64,000 bases of DNA from Sporisorium sorghi (GCA_023212695.1 JALCCG010000007.1:151698-215697); one strand, 5' to 3'. Counted from the stretch's first letter, positions 8,574 through 20,522 are shown. Notes: a model not told the origin generated them from the letters alone. A program made the numbers and translations.

Positions 8574-8909
8574 ATTCCCTCCCCCTACATATATTATCAT
8601 GCCCTATTCAGGACCGACTCTTCTATAATACTTGGCTGGAGGCTAAGAATCCAGCACTTTCTAGCCACATTTCCTCGGAAATAATAAAGTCTTGTCAACA
8701 TCTTCTATATTAGAGCGTTTACACACGATTATATGAAGCCAATATTTCCAATATTTTCTCTCCAAATTATGACAATTCCTTGCTCCAATCCCATAAAATC
8801 TTCCTTAGACTTCTATTTATACCACTCGAATATCAAAAAAATACCCGGACTCCAAAATATAGTCCAGGCATGATAAACCTGTCTCACTCCTACTTCAACT
8901 CCCCTTACA
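8574..8909. other. Gap upstream of ywzB; holds only a terminator
   Basis: AT-rich non-coding stretch. The only clear element is the terminator at 8835-8868 belonging to the 92-aa gene to its right. The remainder presumably carries the ywzB promoter, which could not be defined. Confidence 0.5.
8835..8868 (-). terminator. Rho-independent terminator of the 92-aa gene
   Basis: Minus strand: CCTGGACT, loop, AGTCCGGG, then a T-rich tract (TATTTTTTT). It is about 40 bp past the stop of the gene at 8910-9188 and shows that this gene is a separate transcription unit end. Confidence 0.75.
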
Positions 8910-9188
8910 CTATTCCGCCGTTGCCACAACAATCGTTCCGTAAGCAGCTGACGAGCCGGTTAACAGTGCGGCCATCTGCAATAACTCGATGCTAAACACT
9001 CGTCGGTCGTGGGCTTCTATTACATAGGTTAATGCAGGAGCTCCGACCCGGGTGATGACCAGAGATATAGGTTCGTCCGAAAAATTGCTAATCGTAACAG
9101 AAGCATCGACACCAGCTTGATGTTCATAGAAAGATTTGCCGACACTGGGAGCCAAGGAGAAGATTTGTTCCGGAAGCAGTATAGCCAT
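8910..9188 (-). CDS. Conserved-looking small protein of unknown function (92 aa)
   Basis: Not recognised with certainty. It is a real gene by its signals: GGGAGG eight bases ahead of ATG 9188 and its own terminator downstream. The product has no Cys, no signal peptide and no membrane helix. Residues 28-92 alternate hydrophobic and polar residues like a small beta-sandwich (VTISNFSDEPISLVITRVG, RRVFSIELLQMAALLTG, YGTIVVATAE). The pattern is loosely like the DUF3992/endospore-appendage (Ena) subunit fold, but the N-terminal Cys residues of that family are missing, so this is only a suggestion. It is inserted between atpC and ywzB. Confidence 0.7.
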   Translation of the reverse strand: MAILLPEQIFSLAPSVGKSFYEHQAGVDASVTISNFSDEPISLVITRVGAPALTYVIEAHDRRVFSIELLQMAALLTGSSAAYGTIVVATAE

Positions 9189-9331
9189 AGGGATGACCTC
9201 CCTTCTCTCTTTAATACTACATCATATGTAACGAATCTATTAAAAGCGATGGTTAACAGCGTATGATAAACGCCCGTTTCATAGATTTGCCTCACCATTC
9301 CCGGCTATTCTTCATTGGGTTCTCTTAGAAT

Positions 9332-9369
9332 AAAAAAACAGCCCGCTGCTATTATAGCATCGAGCTGCC
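9332..9369 (-). terminator. Rho-independent terminator of the atp operon
   Basis: Minus strand: CAGCTCGATGCTA-TAA-TAGCAGCGGGCTG followed by seven T, seven bases after the atpC stop. The stem has only small mismatches. It closes the ATP synthase operon. Confidence 0.9.
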
Positions 9370-9375
9370 TTATTA

Positions 9376-9783
9376 TTATTTGGAGATCTTAATCCGGTTC
9401 ATGGCTCTTTGCAGTGCCAATTCCGCGCGACGATGATCAACTTCATCCTGTCTTCCCTTCGCATTCAGGCGAGTTTCTGCTCTTTCCTTCGCGGCTTCTG
9501 CACGCTCCAGATCGATTTCTCCCGCTCTCTCTGCGCTTTCCGCCAGGATGACAATCTTATCTTTACGGACTTCGACGAAACCGCCTTGTACCGCAAACGG
9601 GGTTCTCTCGTTGCCGATCTTCACATAAACTGGCGCTATCTGAAGCGGTGTAACGAAGGAAATATGACCAGGCAAGATGCCCAGTTCTCCCTCGACCCCA
9701 CGCACCGTAACACTGTTCACCTGCTCGGAGTAGACCAGCCGATCTGGCGTTACGATTTCCAACAAAATGGTGCTCACTTCCAT
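9376..9783 (-). CDS. atpC: F1Fo ATP synthase epsilon subunit
   Basis: Central-stalk subunit (135 aa) that couples c-ring rotation to F1 and can inhibit ATP hydrolysis. The N-terminal beta-sandwich (LLEIVTPDRLVYSEQVNSVTVRG, GELGILPGHISFVTPL) is followed by the two-helix C-terminal domain (EIDLERAEAAKERAETRL, RRAELALQRAMNRIKI). Length is typical. It is the last gene of the operon, 93 bp after atpD, with a stable hairpin in that gap and a strong terminator behind it. Confidence 0.97.
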   Translation of the reverse strand: MEVSTILLEIVTPDRLVYSEQVNSVTVRGVEGELGILPGHISFVTPLQIAPVYVKIGNERTPFAVQGGFVEVRKDKIVILAESAERAGEIDLERAEAAKERAETRLNAKGRQDEVDHRRAELALQRAMNRIKISK

Positions 9784-9815
9784 CCCTCCTCACCGTTTTC
9801 CGCAGAAAACTCGCG

Positions 9816-9860
9816 CAGCAGACCTCACAGTCCCACTGTGAGTACTGTTTTGGTCTGCTG
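9816..9860 (-). repeat. Stem-loop between atpD and atpC
   Basis: Arms CAGCAGACC (9816-9824) and GGTCTGCTG (9852-9860), with an inner CTCACAG/CTGTGAG stem at 9824-9841, form a long hairpin in the 93-bp atpD-atpC gap. No T-run follows, so read-through to atpC is expected. It may tune mRNA processing or subunit ratio. Confidence 0.55.
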
Positions 9861-9876
9861 ATCACGGAGCGTCAGC

Positions 9877-11301
<1,425 letters not shown>

Positions 11302-11394
11302 TCACCTCTAGCGGTGAACGATGATCGTAAAAAGCGGCTGCTCATGACATTGCCGCATATCCGTTAAATACTAAGTTAAGAATTCCATCGTGCA

Positions 11395-12255
11395 TTACTG
11401 CTGAGCGTTAGCCCCGCCCACAATCTCGGAAATTTCCTGCGTTATGGCAGCCTGACGAGCACGGTTGTATGTGAGGTTCAGCTCATTGATCATCTTGCTC
11501 GCATTCTTAGTTGCTGCTCCCATAGCCGTCATTTTCGCACCAAGCTCACTGGCCTTGGCATTCAGCATCGCACTGAAAATCAACGTTTCTGCATATTTCG
11601 GAAGAAGAACCTCAAGCACGCCTTCAGGAGACGGTTCATACTCATATCCTGTCATGTTCCCACTGCCGCCAATGTTCTCCATCGGGAGCAGCTTGGAGAT
11701 CTCCTGAAGCTGAGTCAAGGCATTCACGAATTGGTTGTAACACAGGTATAACTCATCAATCTGACCCAGCTCATATTGCTGAACCGCCGCGTTAGCGATG
11801 GTCTTAATATCTGCATAGGTCGGACTGTCGGAAAGATCGGTGAGTTCCTCAACAACCGGAAGTCCACGACGACGGAAATAATCCCGTCCTTTCCGTCCGA
11901 TTACAAACAGGCAATACTCGTCCTTGGACTGATGGCGTTCTGCGATAAAGTTCGATACTTTACGCAAAATGTTGGAGTTTGATGCACCAGCAAGACCACG
12001 GTCCGAAGTGATAACCAGATAACCGGTTTTCTTCACTTCACGCTTCTCCAGCATAGGATGGCTGATTCCCTTGGTTCCAGCAGCGATGCTGCCTACCACT
12101 TCTTTCAGCTTCTCAGAGTATGGAAGTGCAGAGGTTGCCTTCTCTTGAGCTCTTCTCAGCTTGGCAGCGGCAACCATTTCCATCGCCTTGGTGATCTGCC
12201 TGGTGTTCTGAACACTCTTGATCTGCCGCTTAATATCACGTAATCCTCTTGCCAT
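11395..12255 (-). CDS. atpG: F1Fo ATP synthase gamma subunit
   Basis: Rotor shaft subunit (286 aa) that rotates within the alpha3beta3 ring. The conserved N-terminal helix ([36 protein letters not shown]) and C-terminal helix ([41 protein letters not shown], read in part) are both present, flanking the Rossmann-like domain with [15 protein letters not shown]. It starts 266 bp after the atpA stop, an unusually long gap for this operon that is filled by five 40-bp repeats (12271-12470). Confidence 0.98.
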   Translation of the reverse strand: MARGLRDIKRQIKSVQNTRQITKAMEMVAAAKLRRAQEKATSALPYSEKLKEVVGSIAAGTKGISHPMLEKREVKKTGYLVITSDRGLAGASNSNILRKVSNFIAERHQSKDEYCLFVIGRKGRDYFRRRGLPVVEELTDLSDSPTYADIKTIANAAVQQYELGQIDELYLCYNQFVNALTQLQEISKLLPMENIGGSGNMTGYEYEPSPEGVLEVLLPKYAETLIFSAMLNAKASELGAKMTAMGAATKNASKMINELNLTYNRARQAAITQEISEIVGGANAQQ

Positions 12256-12270
12256 GTTTTCACCACCTTA

Positions 12271-12470
12271 AACTTTGGCAAAGCCAAAGTTACTTCGTAA
12301 GCATAAGCCTAGCTCTGGCGAAACCAAAGCTGACTTCGTAAGCAACACATAACTTCGGGTACAGCCAAAGTTACTCCGTACGCGTAGACCAAGCTTTGGC
12401 TAGGACCAAAGCCACACCTTTAGTAATACCACTTTGGTCACAGCCAAAGCTACATTCCATATGATGAAAG
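12271..12470. repeat. Five tandem imperfect 40-bp repeats, each a potential hairpin, between atpA and atpG
   Basis: Five consecutive units of exactly 40 bp (12271-12310, 12311-12350, 12351-12390, 12391-12430, 12431-12470). Each begins with a variant of AACTTTGGC and, after 3-5 bases, continues with GCCAAAGTT/ACCAAAGCT, so each can fold into a 7-9 bp stem. Units 1-3 also share a CTTCGTAAGC-like tail; units 4-5 are more diverged there. The array fills most of the 266-bp gap in the ATP synthase operon. No reading frame covers it. The sequence shows the repeats directly; a role in mRNA stability, processing or translation of atpG is inference. Confidence 0.85.
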
Positions 12471-12521
12471 AGGATGCCGGGCGTAACCCGGCTCCCCTCC
12501 TATTAACTTGCTTTAAGGAAC

Positions 12522-14051
<1,530 letters not shown>

Positions 14052-14054
14052 CTA

Positions 14055-14600
14055 CTATGCTCGTCTATTAAAAGACTTTTCAAGACGTTCCAGCTTCCCG
14101 GCAAGGCTTCCGTCATACAGCTTGTCGCCAATGATTACTTTCAGGCCTCCGAGCAAGCTCTCGTCCACAACATTGGTAACCCGGATATTCTGATGTGCTA
14201 ACTGTCCGAATTCCGAAGCCACCTGTTCTTTTTCCTGATCGCTAAGCGGGTAGGTGGAGAATACAGTGGCGTCCGCCATTCCTAAGCTTGCACCTTGTAT
14301 CTTCACATAACTGTTCAGCAGTTCGGCGAACATTTCTGTGCGCCCTCTGTCAAGAAGCAATTCGATCGTGTTCAATACAGGCTGCGACACTTTCCCTGCC
14401 AACGCCTGGCTGATTACGTTCATCTTCACAGACTGGGGGATATTCGGTGTGGAGATGAATTTCTGAATGTCGGAATCGCCTTCAATGGCAGATACGACAG
14501 CCCGCAACTCCTCTTCCACTTCCAGACCCTTCTGCTGCTGAGCCGCCACATCGAACAGCGCCCGCGCATATCGCTTGGCTGCTACTGTATTTTGGCTCAT
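14055..14600 (-). CDS. atpH: F1Fo ATP synthase delta subunit
   Basis: Peripheral-stalk subunit (181 aa) that anchors the b dimer to the top of F1. The N-terminal helical domain (AKRYARALFDVAAQQ...) and the C-terminal conserved segment (NVVDESLLGGLKVIIGDKLYDGSLAGKLERLEKSF, in part) are both present. The ATG at 14600 overlaps the atpF stop by four bases, suggesting translational coupling. Confidence 0.97.
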   Translation of the reverse strand: MSQNTVAAKRYARALFDVAAQQQKGLEVEEELRAVVSAIEGDSDIQKFISTPNIPQSVKMNVISQALAGKVSQPVLNTIELLLDRGRTEMFAELLNSYVKIQGASLGMADATVFSTYPLSDQEKEQVASEFGQLAHQNIRVTNVVDESLLGGLKVIIGDKLYDGSLAGKLERLEKSFNRRA

Positions 14601-15085
14601 GGTCTGCCTCCTACCTCTTTAAGGTATTGATCCACCAGTTCTTCTTGAGCTTTGTCATTCTTTACTTCCCGCTCAATCAGCTTGGTAGCGATTTTCACGG
14701 AAACACTGCCGATCTCATTGCGGAGTTCTTCGACAGCTTTCTTCTTCTCGTTGTCGATATCACGAACGGCTTCGACTTTCAGGCGGATCGCCTCTTCCTT
14801 GGCCTGTTCCATAATTTGCTCTGCTTGTTTGTTGCTAGTTTGTCTGGAACGCTCGATGATTTCGTGAGCATCTTGACGCGCTTGCTCCAGTGCCTTCTTC
14901 TGCTCTTCTACATAAGCAGTTGCCTGCTGACGGGTCTGTGCCGCTTCGTTCATCTGGCTCATTACCAGCTCACGACGCTGCTCCATGATGCCGAACAATT
15001 TGCTGAACGCAAACTTTTGAAGCAAGAGGTAAAGAATAACAAACGCGATAATTGTGATTACCATATTTTCCCATAAAATTATCAT
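14597..15085 (-). CDS. atpF: F1Fo ATP synthase subunit b
   Basis: Membrane-anchored peripheral-stalk subunit (162 aa). One N-terminal transmembrane helix (about residues 5-25, ENMVITIIAFVILYLLLQKF) is followed by a long charged coiled coil rich in Ala, Glu, Gln and Arg. ATG 15085 is chosen because AGGAG lies eight bases upstream; an in-frame GTG at 15094 has the SD touching it. The gene overlaps atpH by four bases and follows atpE. Confidence 0.96.
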   Translation of the reverse strand: MIILWENMVITIIAFVILYLLLQKFAFSKLFGIMEQRRELVMSQMNEAAQTRQQATAYVEEQKKALEQARQDAHEIIERSRQTSNKQAEQIMEQAKEEAIRLKVEAVRDIDNEKKKAVEELRNEIGSVSVKIATKLIEREVKNDKAQEELVDQYLKEVGGRP

Positions 15086-15180
15086 TGAGGTCACTCCTTT
15101 CCATCAACACGAAGTGCGGTGCCTAACAAAACGAAGGCGCGGATGGCATCGGCCCTCCCCGCCAAACCGTTGTATTGTTA

Positions 15181-15408
<228 letters not shown>

Positions 15409-15499
15409 TTAAAATTGTTTCAAAATTGAAATTTGGTGAAACTATAGAAAATATCTCATTCGAAAATCACCGCGGTTACGGCGGATTCGTCCGAGTTGA

Positions 15500-16261
15500 T
15501 CAATGCTCTTCGTGAATCGTAGTTTGCGAGATGTATACCATCGTCAAAATCGTAAAGATAAACGCCTGCAACGCACCGATGAAGATACTGAAACCTTGCC
15601 ATGCAGCCATAAATGGAATGCCCCAGAAGCCGGTTTTCAGAATCACCGTGATCAGAACCTCACCAGCAAAGATGTTGGCATAAAGCCGGATTGCCAGAGC
15701 TATCGGTTTTGCCAGGTTCTCAATGATATTGAGCGGCAAGAAGATCGGGAACGGTTCGATGTAGTGCTTCAGGTAATGCTTGCGATTCAGTTTCAAGCCC
15801 AGATAGTTCATGAGAATGAACACGACAATCGCAAGACCGGCCGTAACGGAAATGTCCGCTGTTGGCGACTTCCACCACAATACGTGGGCGTAGTGGCCAT
15901 GTTCAAGTCCGAGCGTAGCCAGAATTGGCTGACCAAAGACTGTGAAGTTTTCCGGCAAGTCGGTGATAACTGAGAACGGCAAGCCCAGCAAGTTGGCTAC
16001 AAAAATGAACAGAATCAGAGTAAGCCCTAATGATATGTAAGCCTTCCCTTTCTTCAGATCCATCGCACTTGCTACGACGCCTTGCACAAATTCCACTACC
16101 CATTCCATGAAGTTTTGCAGTTTGGAAGGGTTTTCGACAGAAAGATTACGTACAGCCAGTCGACATAATACGAACACCACCACACAGGTGACAAGAAGCA
16201 TTAATATCGCTGAAAGATCAATATTCAATCCGCCAAGTTTGATAATCGGTGAATCATGCAT
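15500..16261 (-). CDS. atpB: F1Fo ATP synthase subunit a
   Basis: Membrane stator subunit (253 aa) that forms the two proton half-channels against the c ring. About six hydrophobic segments are visible. The essential Arg sits in LAKPIALAIRLYANIFAGEVL. ATG 16261 gives the N-terminus MHDSPIIKLGG; the frame is open much further upstream but that sequence overlaps atpI and is not AtpB-like. The SD (AAAGGGGTG) is 10-11 bases from the ATG, slightly far. It lies 35 bp after atpI. Confidence 0.96.
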   Translation of the reverse strand: MHDSPIIKLGGLNIDLSAILMLLVTCVVVFVLCRLAVRNLSVENPSKLQNFMEWVVEFVQGVVASAMDLKKGKAYISLGLTLILFIFVANLLGLPFSVITDLPENFTVFGQPILATLGLEHGHYAHVLWWKSPTADISVTAGLAIVVFILMNYLGLKLNRKHYLKHYIEPFPIFLPLNIIENLAKPIALAIRLYANIFAGEVLITVILKTGFWGIPFMAAWQGFSIFIGALQAFIFTILTMVYISQTTIHEEH

Positions 16262-16296
16262 AAAATTGTTTTCACCCCTTTCCAAGTTAGCGCTGA

Positions 16297-16674
16297 TCAA
16301 TGATTGTTTCTCAAACTGAACACAATGCTGACAGGAATGGTCAACAATTGGGGTATGAACAGACCGGCGATTGCACTGCCGAGTGATACCTGCTCGAGTT
16401 TTGCGGCGAAGATTACAATCAGAAATCCGACACACAATCTCGTAATAAAGCCGAAGTTGTACCTTTTCGGTTCTGGATTGACGGCCAATTGCGCCAGCTG
16501 CTGCACTTTCATGGAGAGGAAGCGAACATTAAACAATCCCGCCGCCATGCCCATGATCAACCCCATAAAAACCGGGCGGTATTCCGGATAGAGAGCCCAT
16601 CCGAGAAACAAGGCAGACAATAAGAGTAACGATACTCTAAATACAGCGTTCACAATGGAAGTCAAATCATTCAC
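16297..16674 (-). CDS. atpI: ATP synthase subunit I (AtpI)
   Basis: Small membrane protein (125 aa) with four predicted transmembrane helices, encoded at the head of many atp operons. AtpI proteins are reported to assist assembly of the c ring or Mg2+ uptake. Hydrophobic blocks are at about residues 10-27, 33-50, 73-91 and 97-116. It overlaps the upstream AtpZ-like gene by four bases (ATGA) and leads into atpB, which supports the name. Sequence conservation in this family is low, so identification leans on topology and position. Confidence 0.88.
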   Translation of the reverse strand: MNDLTSIVNAVFRVSLLLLSALFLGWALYPEYRPVFMGLIMGMAAGLFNVRFLSMKVQQLAQLAVNPEPKRYNFGFITRLCVGFLIVIFAAKLEQVSLGSAIAGLFIPQLLTIPVSIVFSLRNNH

Positions 16675-16901
16675 GCCTGCGCCCCCAAAAACTTTTTAAT
16701 GAGAAGAGCGATATTCAAAATCCCTAGAAAGAGCCCCGAAAGCGTACCAATGGCAAGCCACACTCTGGGCCCGTCCCACTGATTCATAAGCCAACGCCCG
16801 GTAAAAAAACCGATGAGAATGTAAGCGGCAAGCAAACCGCCCGCCCCGCTAATGTATAGCGCTATCAACCAAGGGTTATCTTGACTTTTCGGATTTTTCA
16901 T
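16671..16901 (-). CDS. atpZ: AtpZ/AtpI-family ATP synthase accessory membrane protein
   Basis: A 76-aa protein with two transmembrane helices (about residues 13-35 and 47-68), first gene of the ATP synthase operon. The sequence (PWLIALYISGAGGLLAAYILIGFFTGRW...) fits the AtpZ/AtpI family of putative F1Fo accessory subunits found at this position. ATG 16901 is chosen over TTG 16919 because GAGG lies five bases upstream and the predicted transcript starts near 16916. Its stop overlaps the atpI start by four bases. Confidence 0.85.
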   Translation of the reverse strand: MKNPKSQDNPWLIALYISGAGGLLAAYILIGFFTGRWLMNQWDGPRVWLAIGTLSGLFLGILNIALLIKKFLGAQA

Positions 16902-16922
16902 ATGAACCTCTAATCCCAACTC

Positions 16923-16952
16923 ATTTTACTGAATATTGCAAGAGTTTGTCAA
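16923..16952 (-). promoter_or_regulatory. SigA promoter of the ATP synthase operon
   Basis: Minus strand: TTGACA (16952-16947), 18 bases, TAAAAT (16928-16923). The match to the vegetative consensus is strong and the predicted start is about 15 bp ahead of the atpZ ATG. Confidence 0.8.
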
Positions 16953-16984
16953 TGAATCGATTTTATTGAATTACCGTGTAGAAT

Positions 16985-17020
16985 CGGCGTTTTGAGCAGT
17001 TCAAATTGCGCAAAACGCCG
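16985..17020. repeat. 10-bp inverted repeat between wecB and the atp promoter
   Basis: CGGCGTTTTG (16985-16994) and CAAAACGCCG (17011-17020) form a perfect 10-bp stem just after wecB. It lacks a T-tract, so it is either an imperfect terminator for wecB or a binding site. A second palindrome, TACAGTTCAACTGTA, lies at 17030-17044. Confidence 0.5.
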
Positions 17021-17076
17021 CGGTAACCGTACAGTTCAACTGTATGCTGTCCCCTTGCCAATCAGAATACGGTAAA

Positions 17077-18234
17077 CTATGCCTTTGTGAACATTCTGTG
17101 AAATTCTTCGGGACGGTCTTTTCGGATACCGAAATGGTGCAAAATCGCATTGACAATCCGCTGCGAAGCTTGTCCATCGCCATACGGATTAGCGGCTTTG
17201 CTCATCTTCTCATACAGTTCCTGATCCGTCAGAAGAACCTTGATCCGATCGTACACATTCTCTTCTTGGGTACCCACCAGCTCCAAAGTTCCCGCTTCAA
17301 TGCCTTCCGGGCGTTCCGTTGTATCCCGAAGCACCAGCGTCGGCACGCCGAATGACGGAGCTTCCTCCTGCATGCCGCCGGAATCCGTAATGATGAGATG
17401 CGTATGAGTATACATATTGTTCATGTCCACGACATCCAGCGGGTCAATCAGCTTAATCCGCGGATGATTCCCCAAAATACGGTGAGCCGGTTCCTTCACG
17501 GCAGGGCTCGGATGCACAGGATAGACGATAGCGATATCCTCGAATTCGTCGGCTATGCGCTTGACTGCCTCAAAAATCTGGCGATGCGGCTCCCCTTGGG
17601 ATTCGCGGCGATGCGCCGTCATCAGGATCAAGCGTTTGCCCTTCGCCCAGTCCAGAACCGGATGGGTATAACCTTCACGCACCGTGTATTGGAACACGTC
17701 CGTAGCCGTATTACCCGTAACATAAATGCGGGATTCCGGTTTGTTCTCCTTGCGGAGATTCTCGGCGGACCAGTTCGTCGGCGCAAAGTGAAGATCAGCA
17801 AGCACGCCAGTCAACTGACGGTTCATCTCCTCCGGATAAGGATTCAGCTTGTTCCAGGTTCGTAAACCTGCCTCTACGTGGCCTACCTGTATCTGCTGCA
17901 GGAAAGCGGCATAGCTAGCCAGGAACGTTGTCAGCGTGTCGCCATGCACCAGCACGATATCCGGCTTGGCCTCACGCAAGACAGGCTCTAGCCCCTCCAG
18001 AACGCGAACTGTGATTTCGTTCAACGTCTGGCGGTCCTTCATCACATCCAAATCATAATCCGGGACAATCTTGAACACATCGAGCACCTGATCGAGCATT
18101 TGACGGTGCTGTGCAGTTACACAAACCACCGATTCTATATGCTCAGGGTGACGCTGAAGCTCCAGAATAAGCGGCGCCATCTTGATCGCTTCGGGGCGGA
18201 CCCCAAAAATAGTCATCACTTTCACTTTTGACAT
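17077..18234 (-). CDS. wecB: UDP-N-acetylglucosamine 2-epimerase (non-hydrolysing)
   Basis: Cytosolic enzyme (385 aa) interconverting UDP-GlcNAc and UDP-ManNAc, the latter needed for teichoic-acid linkage units and other cell-wall glycopolymers. Family motifs visible are FGVRPEAIKMAP, the substrate segment VHGDTLTTFLASYAAF with HVEAGLRTWNK, MTAHRRESQGEP and the C-terminal TDSGGMQEEAPSFGVPTLVLRDTTERPE. Its place beside the atp operon matches mnaA (yvyH) of B. subtilis. It follows upp in the same direction. Confidence 0.96.
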   Translation of the reverse strand: MSKVKVMTIFGVRPEAIKMAPLILELQRHPEHIESVVCVTAQHRQMLDQVLDVFKIVPDYDLDVMKDRQTLNEITVRVLEGLEPVLREAKPDIVLVHGDTLTTFLASYAAFLQQIQVGHVEAGLRTWNKLNPYPEEMNRQLTGVLADLHFAPTNWSAENLRKENKPESRIYVTGNTATDVFQYTVREGYTHPVLDWAKGKRLILMTAHRRESQGEPHRQIFEAVKRIADEFEDIAIVYPVHPSPAVKEPAHRILGNHPRIKLIDPLDVVDMNNMYTHTHLIITDSGGMQEEAPSFGVPTLVLRDTTERPEGIEAGTLELVGTQEENVYDRIKVLLTDQELYEKMSKAANPYGDGQASQRIVNAILHHFGIRKDRPEEFHRMFTKA

Positions 18235-18308
18235 GATTGAAAATACCCCTCTTTTTCATGCTTGTTATTCTCATTATTCAAGTTGCACAAATGGCTCAGG
18301 CTTGTCTC

Positions 18309-18938
18309 CTATTTCGTTCCGTACAAGCGATCCCCTGCATCGCCAAGGCCCGGTACGATATAACCATGGTCATTCAGCCCCTCGTCAAGAGCAGCGACGT
18401 AGATGTCCACGTCCGGATGAGCATCATGGACGGCCTTCACGCCTTCCGGTGCAGCCACAAGATTCATCATCTTGATCTGCGTGCAGCCGCGCTTCTTCAG
18501 CACGTCGATCGCAGCGATCGCAGAGCCGCCAGTCGCCAGCATCGGATCAATCACGATTAATTCGCGCTCCGTAACGTCTGTTGGAAGTTTCGTGTAATAT
18601 TCGACAGGCTGGAGCGTTTCCGGGTCACGGAACAATCCGACATGGCCTACCTTTGCTGCGGGGAGCAGTTTTACAACCCCGTCCAGCATACCCAGGCCAG
18701 CACGCAGAATCGGCACCAGACCGAGCATTCTGCCGGAAATGACTTTCCCCTGCGTTTCCGCTACCGGCGTCTGCACGGATATCGACTCAAGAGGAACCTC
18801 CCGTGTAATCTCATAAGCCATCAAAGTCGCGACTTCGTCTACCAATTCGCGAAAATCTTTGGTGTTAGTCCGCATATCGCGGATAAATGTAAGTTTGTGT
18901 TGAATCAACGGGTGATCACAAATCACCAATTTTCCCAT
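18309..18938 (-). CDS. upp: Uracil phosphoribosyltransferase
   Basis: Pyrimidine salvage enzyme (209 aa) converting uracil and PRPP to UMP. The PRPP-binding loop [21 protein letters not shown] (quoted in part) and the uracil-binding C-terminus ([15 protein letters not shown]) are both intact. ATG 18938 gives the standard [15 protein letters not shown] start with GGAGGG seven bases upstream; the frame runs on to 19004 but that part is not conserved. It lies between glyA and wecB as in related genomes. A good TATAAT lies at 19016-19021 on its strand. Confidence 0.97.
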   Translation of the reverse strand: MGKLVICDHPLIQHKLTFIRDMRTNTKDFRELVDEVATLMAYEITREVPLESISVQTPVAETQGKVISGRMLGLVPILRAGLGMLDGVVKLLPAAKVGHVGLFRDPETLQPVEYYTKLPTDVTERELIVIDPMLATGGSAIAAIDVLKKRGCTQIKMMNLVAAPEGVKAVHDAHPDVDIYVAALDEGLNDHGYIVPGLGDAGDRLYGTK

Positions 18939-19271
18939 GTCAGGTCCCTCCGGTTTGAATGCAAATGTTATTTCAATATGGGCATAAATCGTTGTGAGCT
19001 CCATAAATCCTGTCTATTATATCATTCCCTCTAGTCAATTGACACCTGCACCGGTCATGTTTATTTCCCGCTTGTTTCGACCTTGTGACGGGACCGCCAC
19101 CGGCTAGACCTAGGTTTTCCATTTTCGCCTATATTGATGCTATCCGCAGTCGCTGACTGGAAAAATATGAGCAAAGCAATCTGGCCAGAATGTTTATAGC
19201 TCTGAAAAGGACCCCACCTGCATCAGGCGGGGTCCTCTTATCATAAGCCTCTGGAACGGACTAAACTGTGA
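18939..19271. other. glyA-upp gap: glyA terminator and probable upp promoter
   Basis: No gene. It holds the glyA terminator (19205-19235) and, on the minus strand, a consensus TATAAT at 19021-19016. The best -35 candidate (TGTCAA at 17-bp spacing) is poor, and TTGACT nearby is too close. No PyrR-type attenuator or purine riboswitch was recognised. Confidence 0.5.
19205..19235 (-). terminator. Rho-independent terminator of glyA
   Basis: Minus strand: GGACCCCGCCTG-ATG-CAGGTGGGGTCC followed by TTTT, about 36 bp after the glyA stop. A 12-bp stem with one mismatch. Confidence 0.9.
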
Positions 19272-20522
19272 TTAATATTTCATTTCGGCATAGAGAGGGT
19301 ATTGATCTGTAAGCTCAGCCACCATACGGCCTGCTTGTTCAAGGGTCGCCTCGTCTTTAGGCTGTTTCAATGTCATGGCAATAACCTTCGCGATGGTAAC
19401 CATCGCCTTCTCATCCATGCCGCGGGAAGTTACCGCAGGCGTACCGATGCGGATACCGCTCGTTACAAACGGACTCGTCGGATCGAACGGGATGGCGTTC
19501 TTGTTCACGGTGATGCCGATGGAATCCAGCACCTTCTCCGCGTCCTTGCCTGTGATATCCAGATTGCGGGTATCAATCAGCATCAGATGGTTATCGGTTC
19601 CGCCGGAAACGATGTTCAGCCCTTCCTCGATCAGGGTATCGGCCAGAACTTTTGCGTTCTTCACCACATGCTCCGCATAGGTCTTGAAGGACGGATCCAA
19701 TGCTTCACCAAGGGCCACAGCCTTGGAAGCAATGACATGCATCAGCGGTCCGCCCTGGGAACCCGGGAATACCGCTTTATCGATCGCTTGTGCCCAAGCT
19801 TTTTTGCACAGAATCATACCGCCGCGAGGCCCGCGAAGCGTCTTATGCGTTGTGGTGGTAACAAAATGAGCATGTGGAACCGGACTCGGATGAAGACCCG
19901 CCGCAACAAGACCTGCAATATGAGCCATATCGACCATGAATAACGCACCAACGTCGTTCGCGATGGCCGCAAGTTTTTCAAAATCAATGATACGTGGGTA
20001 GGCACTTGCTCCCGCCACAATCATGCGAGGACGATGCTTGAAGGCCGCTTTGCGAACTTCATCGTAATCGATCAGGAACGTGTCTTCTTGCACGCCGTAA
20101 GCAACGAAGTTGTACAGAAGGCCCGAAGCGTTAACAGGACTTCCGTGAGTCAAATGGCCGCCATGAGCGAGGTTCATGCCAAGAACGGTATCTCCAGGCT
20201 TGAGCGCAGCCAAATACACCGCCATGTTCGCTTGTGCACCGGAATGCGGCTGCACGTTCACATGCTCGGCACCGAACAATTCCTTGGCACGGTCACGGGC
20301 GATATCCTCCACGATATCCACACGCTCACAACCACCGTAGTAGCGTTTGCCAGGGTAGCCTTCCGCATATTTATTCGTCAGCACGGTCCCCATTGCTTCC
20401 ATAACCGCTTCGCTGACAATATTCTCCGAGGCGATCAGCTCAATATTGCTGCGTTGACGCTTCAGTTCCAAATCCATTGCTTCCAGTACAGCCGGGTCAT
20501 TCTTCCGCAAATGTTCCATCAT
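19272..20522 (-). CDS. glyA: Serine hydroxymethyltransferase
   Basis: PLP enzyme (about 416 aa) converting serine and tetrahydrofolate to glycine and methylene-THF, the main one-carbon source. Visible motifs: [53 protein letters not shown] and the PLP-binding Lys in [15 protein letters not shown]. Several ATGs lie together; ATG 20522 has GGGAGG eight bases upstream, whereas ATG 20528 is only two bases from it. It lies between ywlG and upp, as in B. subtilis. Confidence 0.98.
   Translation of the reverse strand: MMEHLRKNDPAVLEAMDLELKRQRSNIELIASENIVSEAVMEAMGTVLTNKYAEGYPGKRYYGGCERVDIVEDIARDRAKELFGAEHVNVQPHSGAQANMAVYLAALKPGDTVLGMNLAHGGHLTHGSPVNASGLLYNFVAYGVQEDTFLIDYDEVRKAAFKHRPRMIVAGASAYPRIIDFEKLAAIANDVGALFMVDMAHIAGLVAAGLHPSPVPHAHFVTTTTHKTLRGPRGGMILCKKAWAQAIDKAVFPGSQGGPLMHVIASKAVALGEALDPSFKTYAEHVVKNAKVLADTLIEEGLNIVSGGTDNHLMLIDTRNLDITGKDAEKVLDSIGITVNKNAIPFDPTSPFVTSGIRIGTPAVTSRGMDEKAMVTIAKVIAMTLKQPKDEATLEQAGRMVAELTDQYPLYAEMKY

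Noticed and set aside
12271..12470. CRISPR array
   Set aside because: The 40-bp units are contiguous and imperfect, with no unique spacers and no cas genes nearby.
15500..16435. A 311-aa AtpB starting at 16435
   Set aside because: The extra part overlaps atpI on the same strand and is not AtpB-like; MHDSPII at 16261 fits the family.
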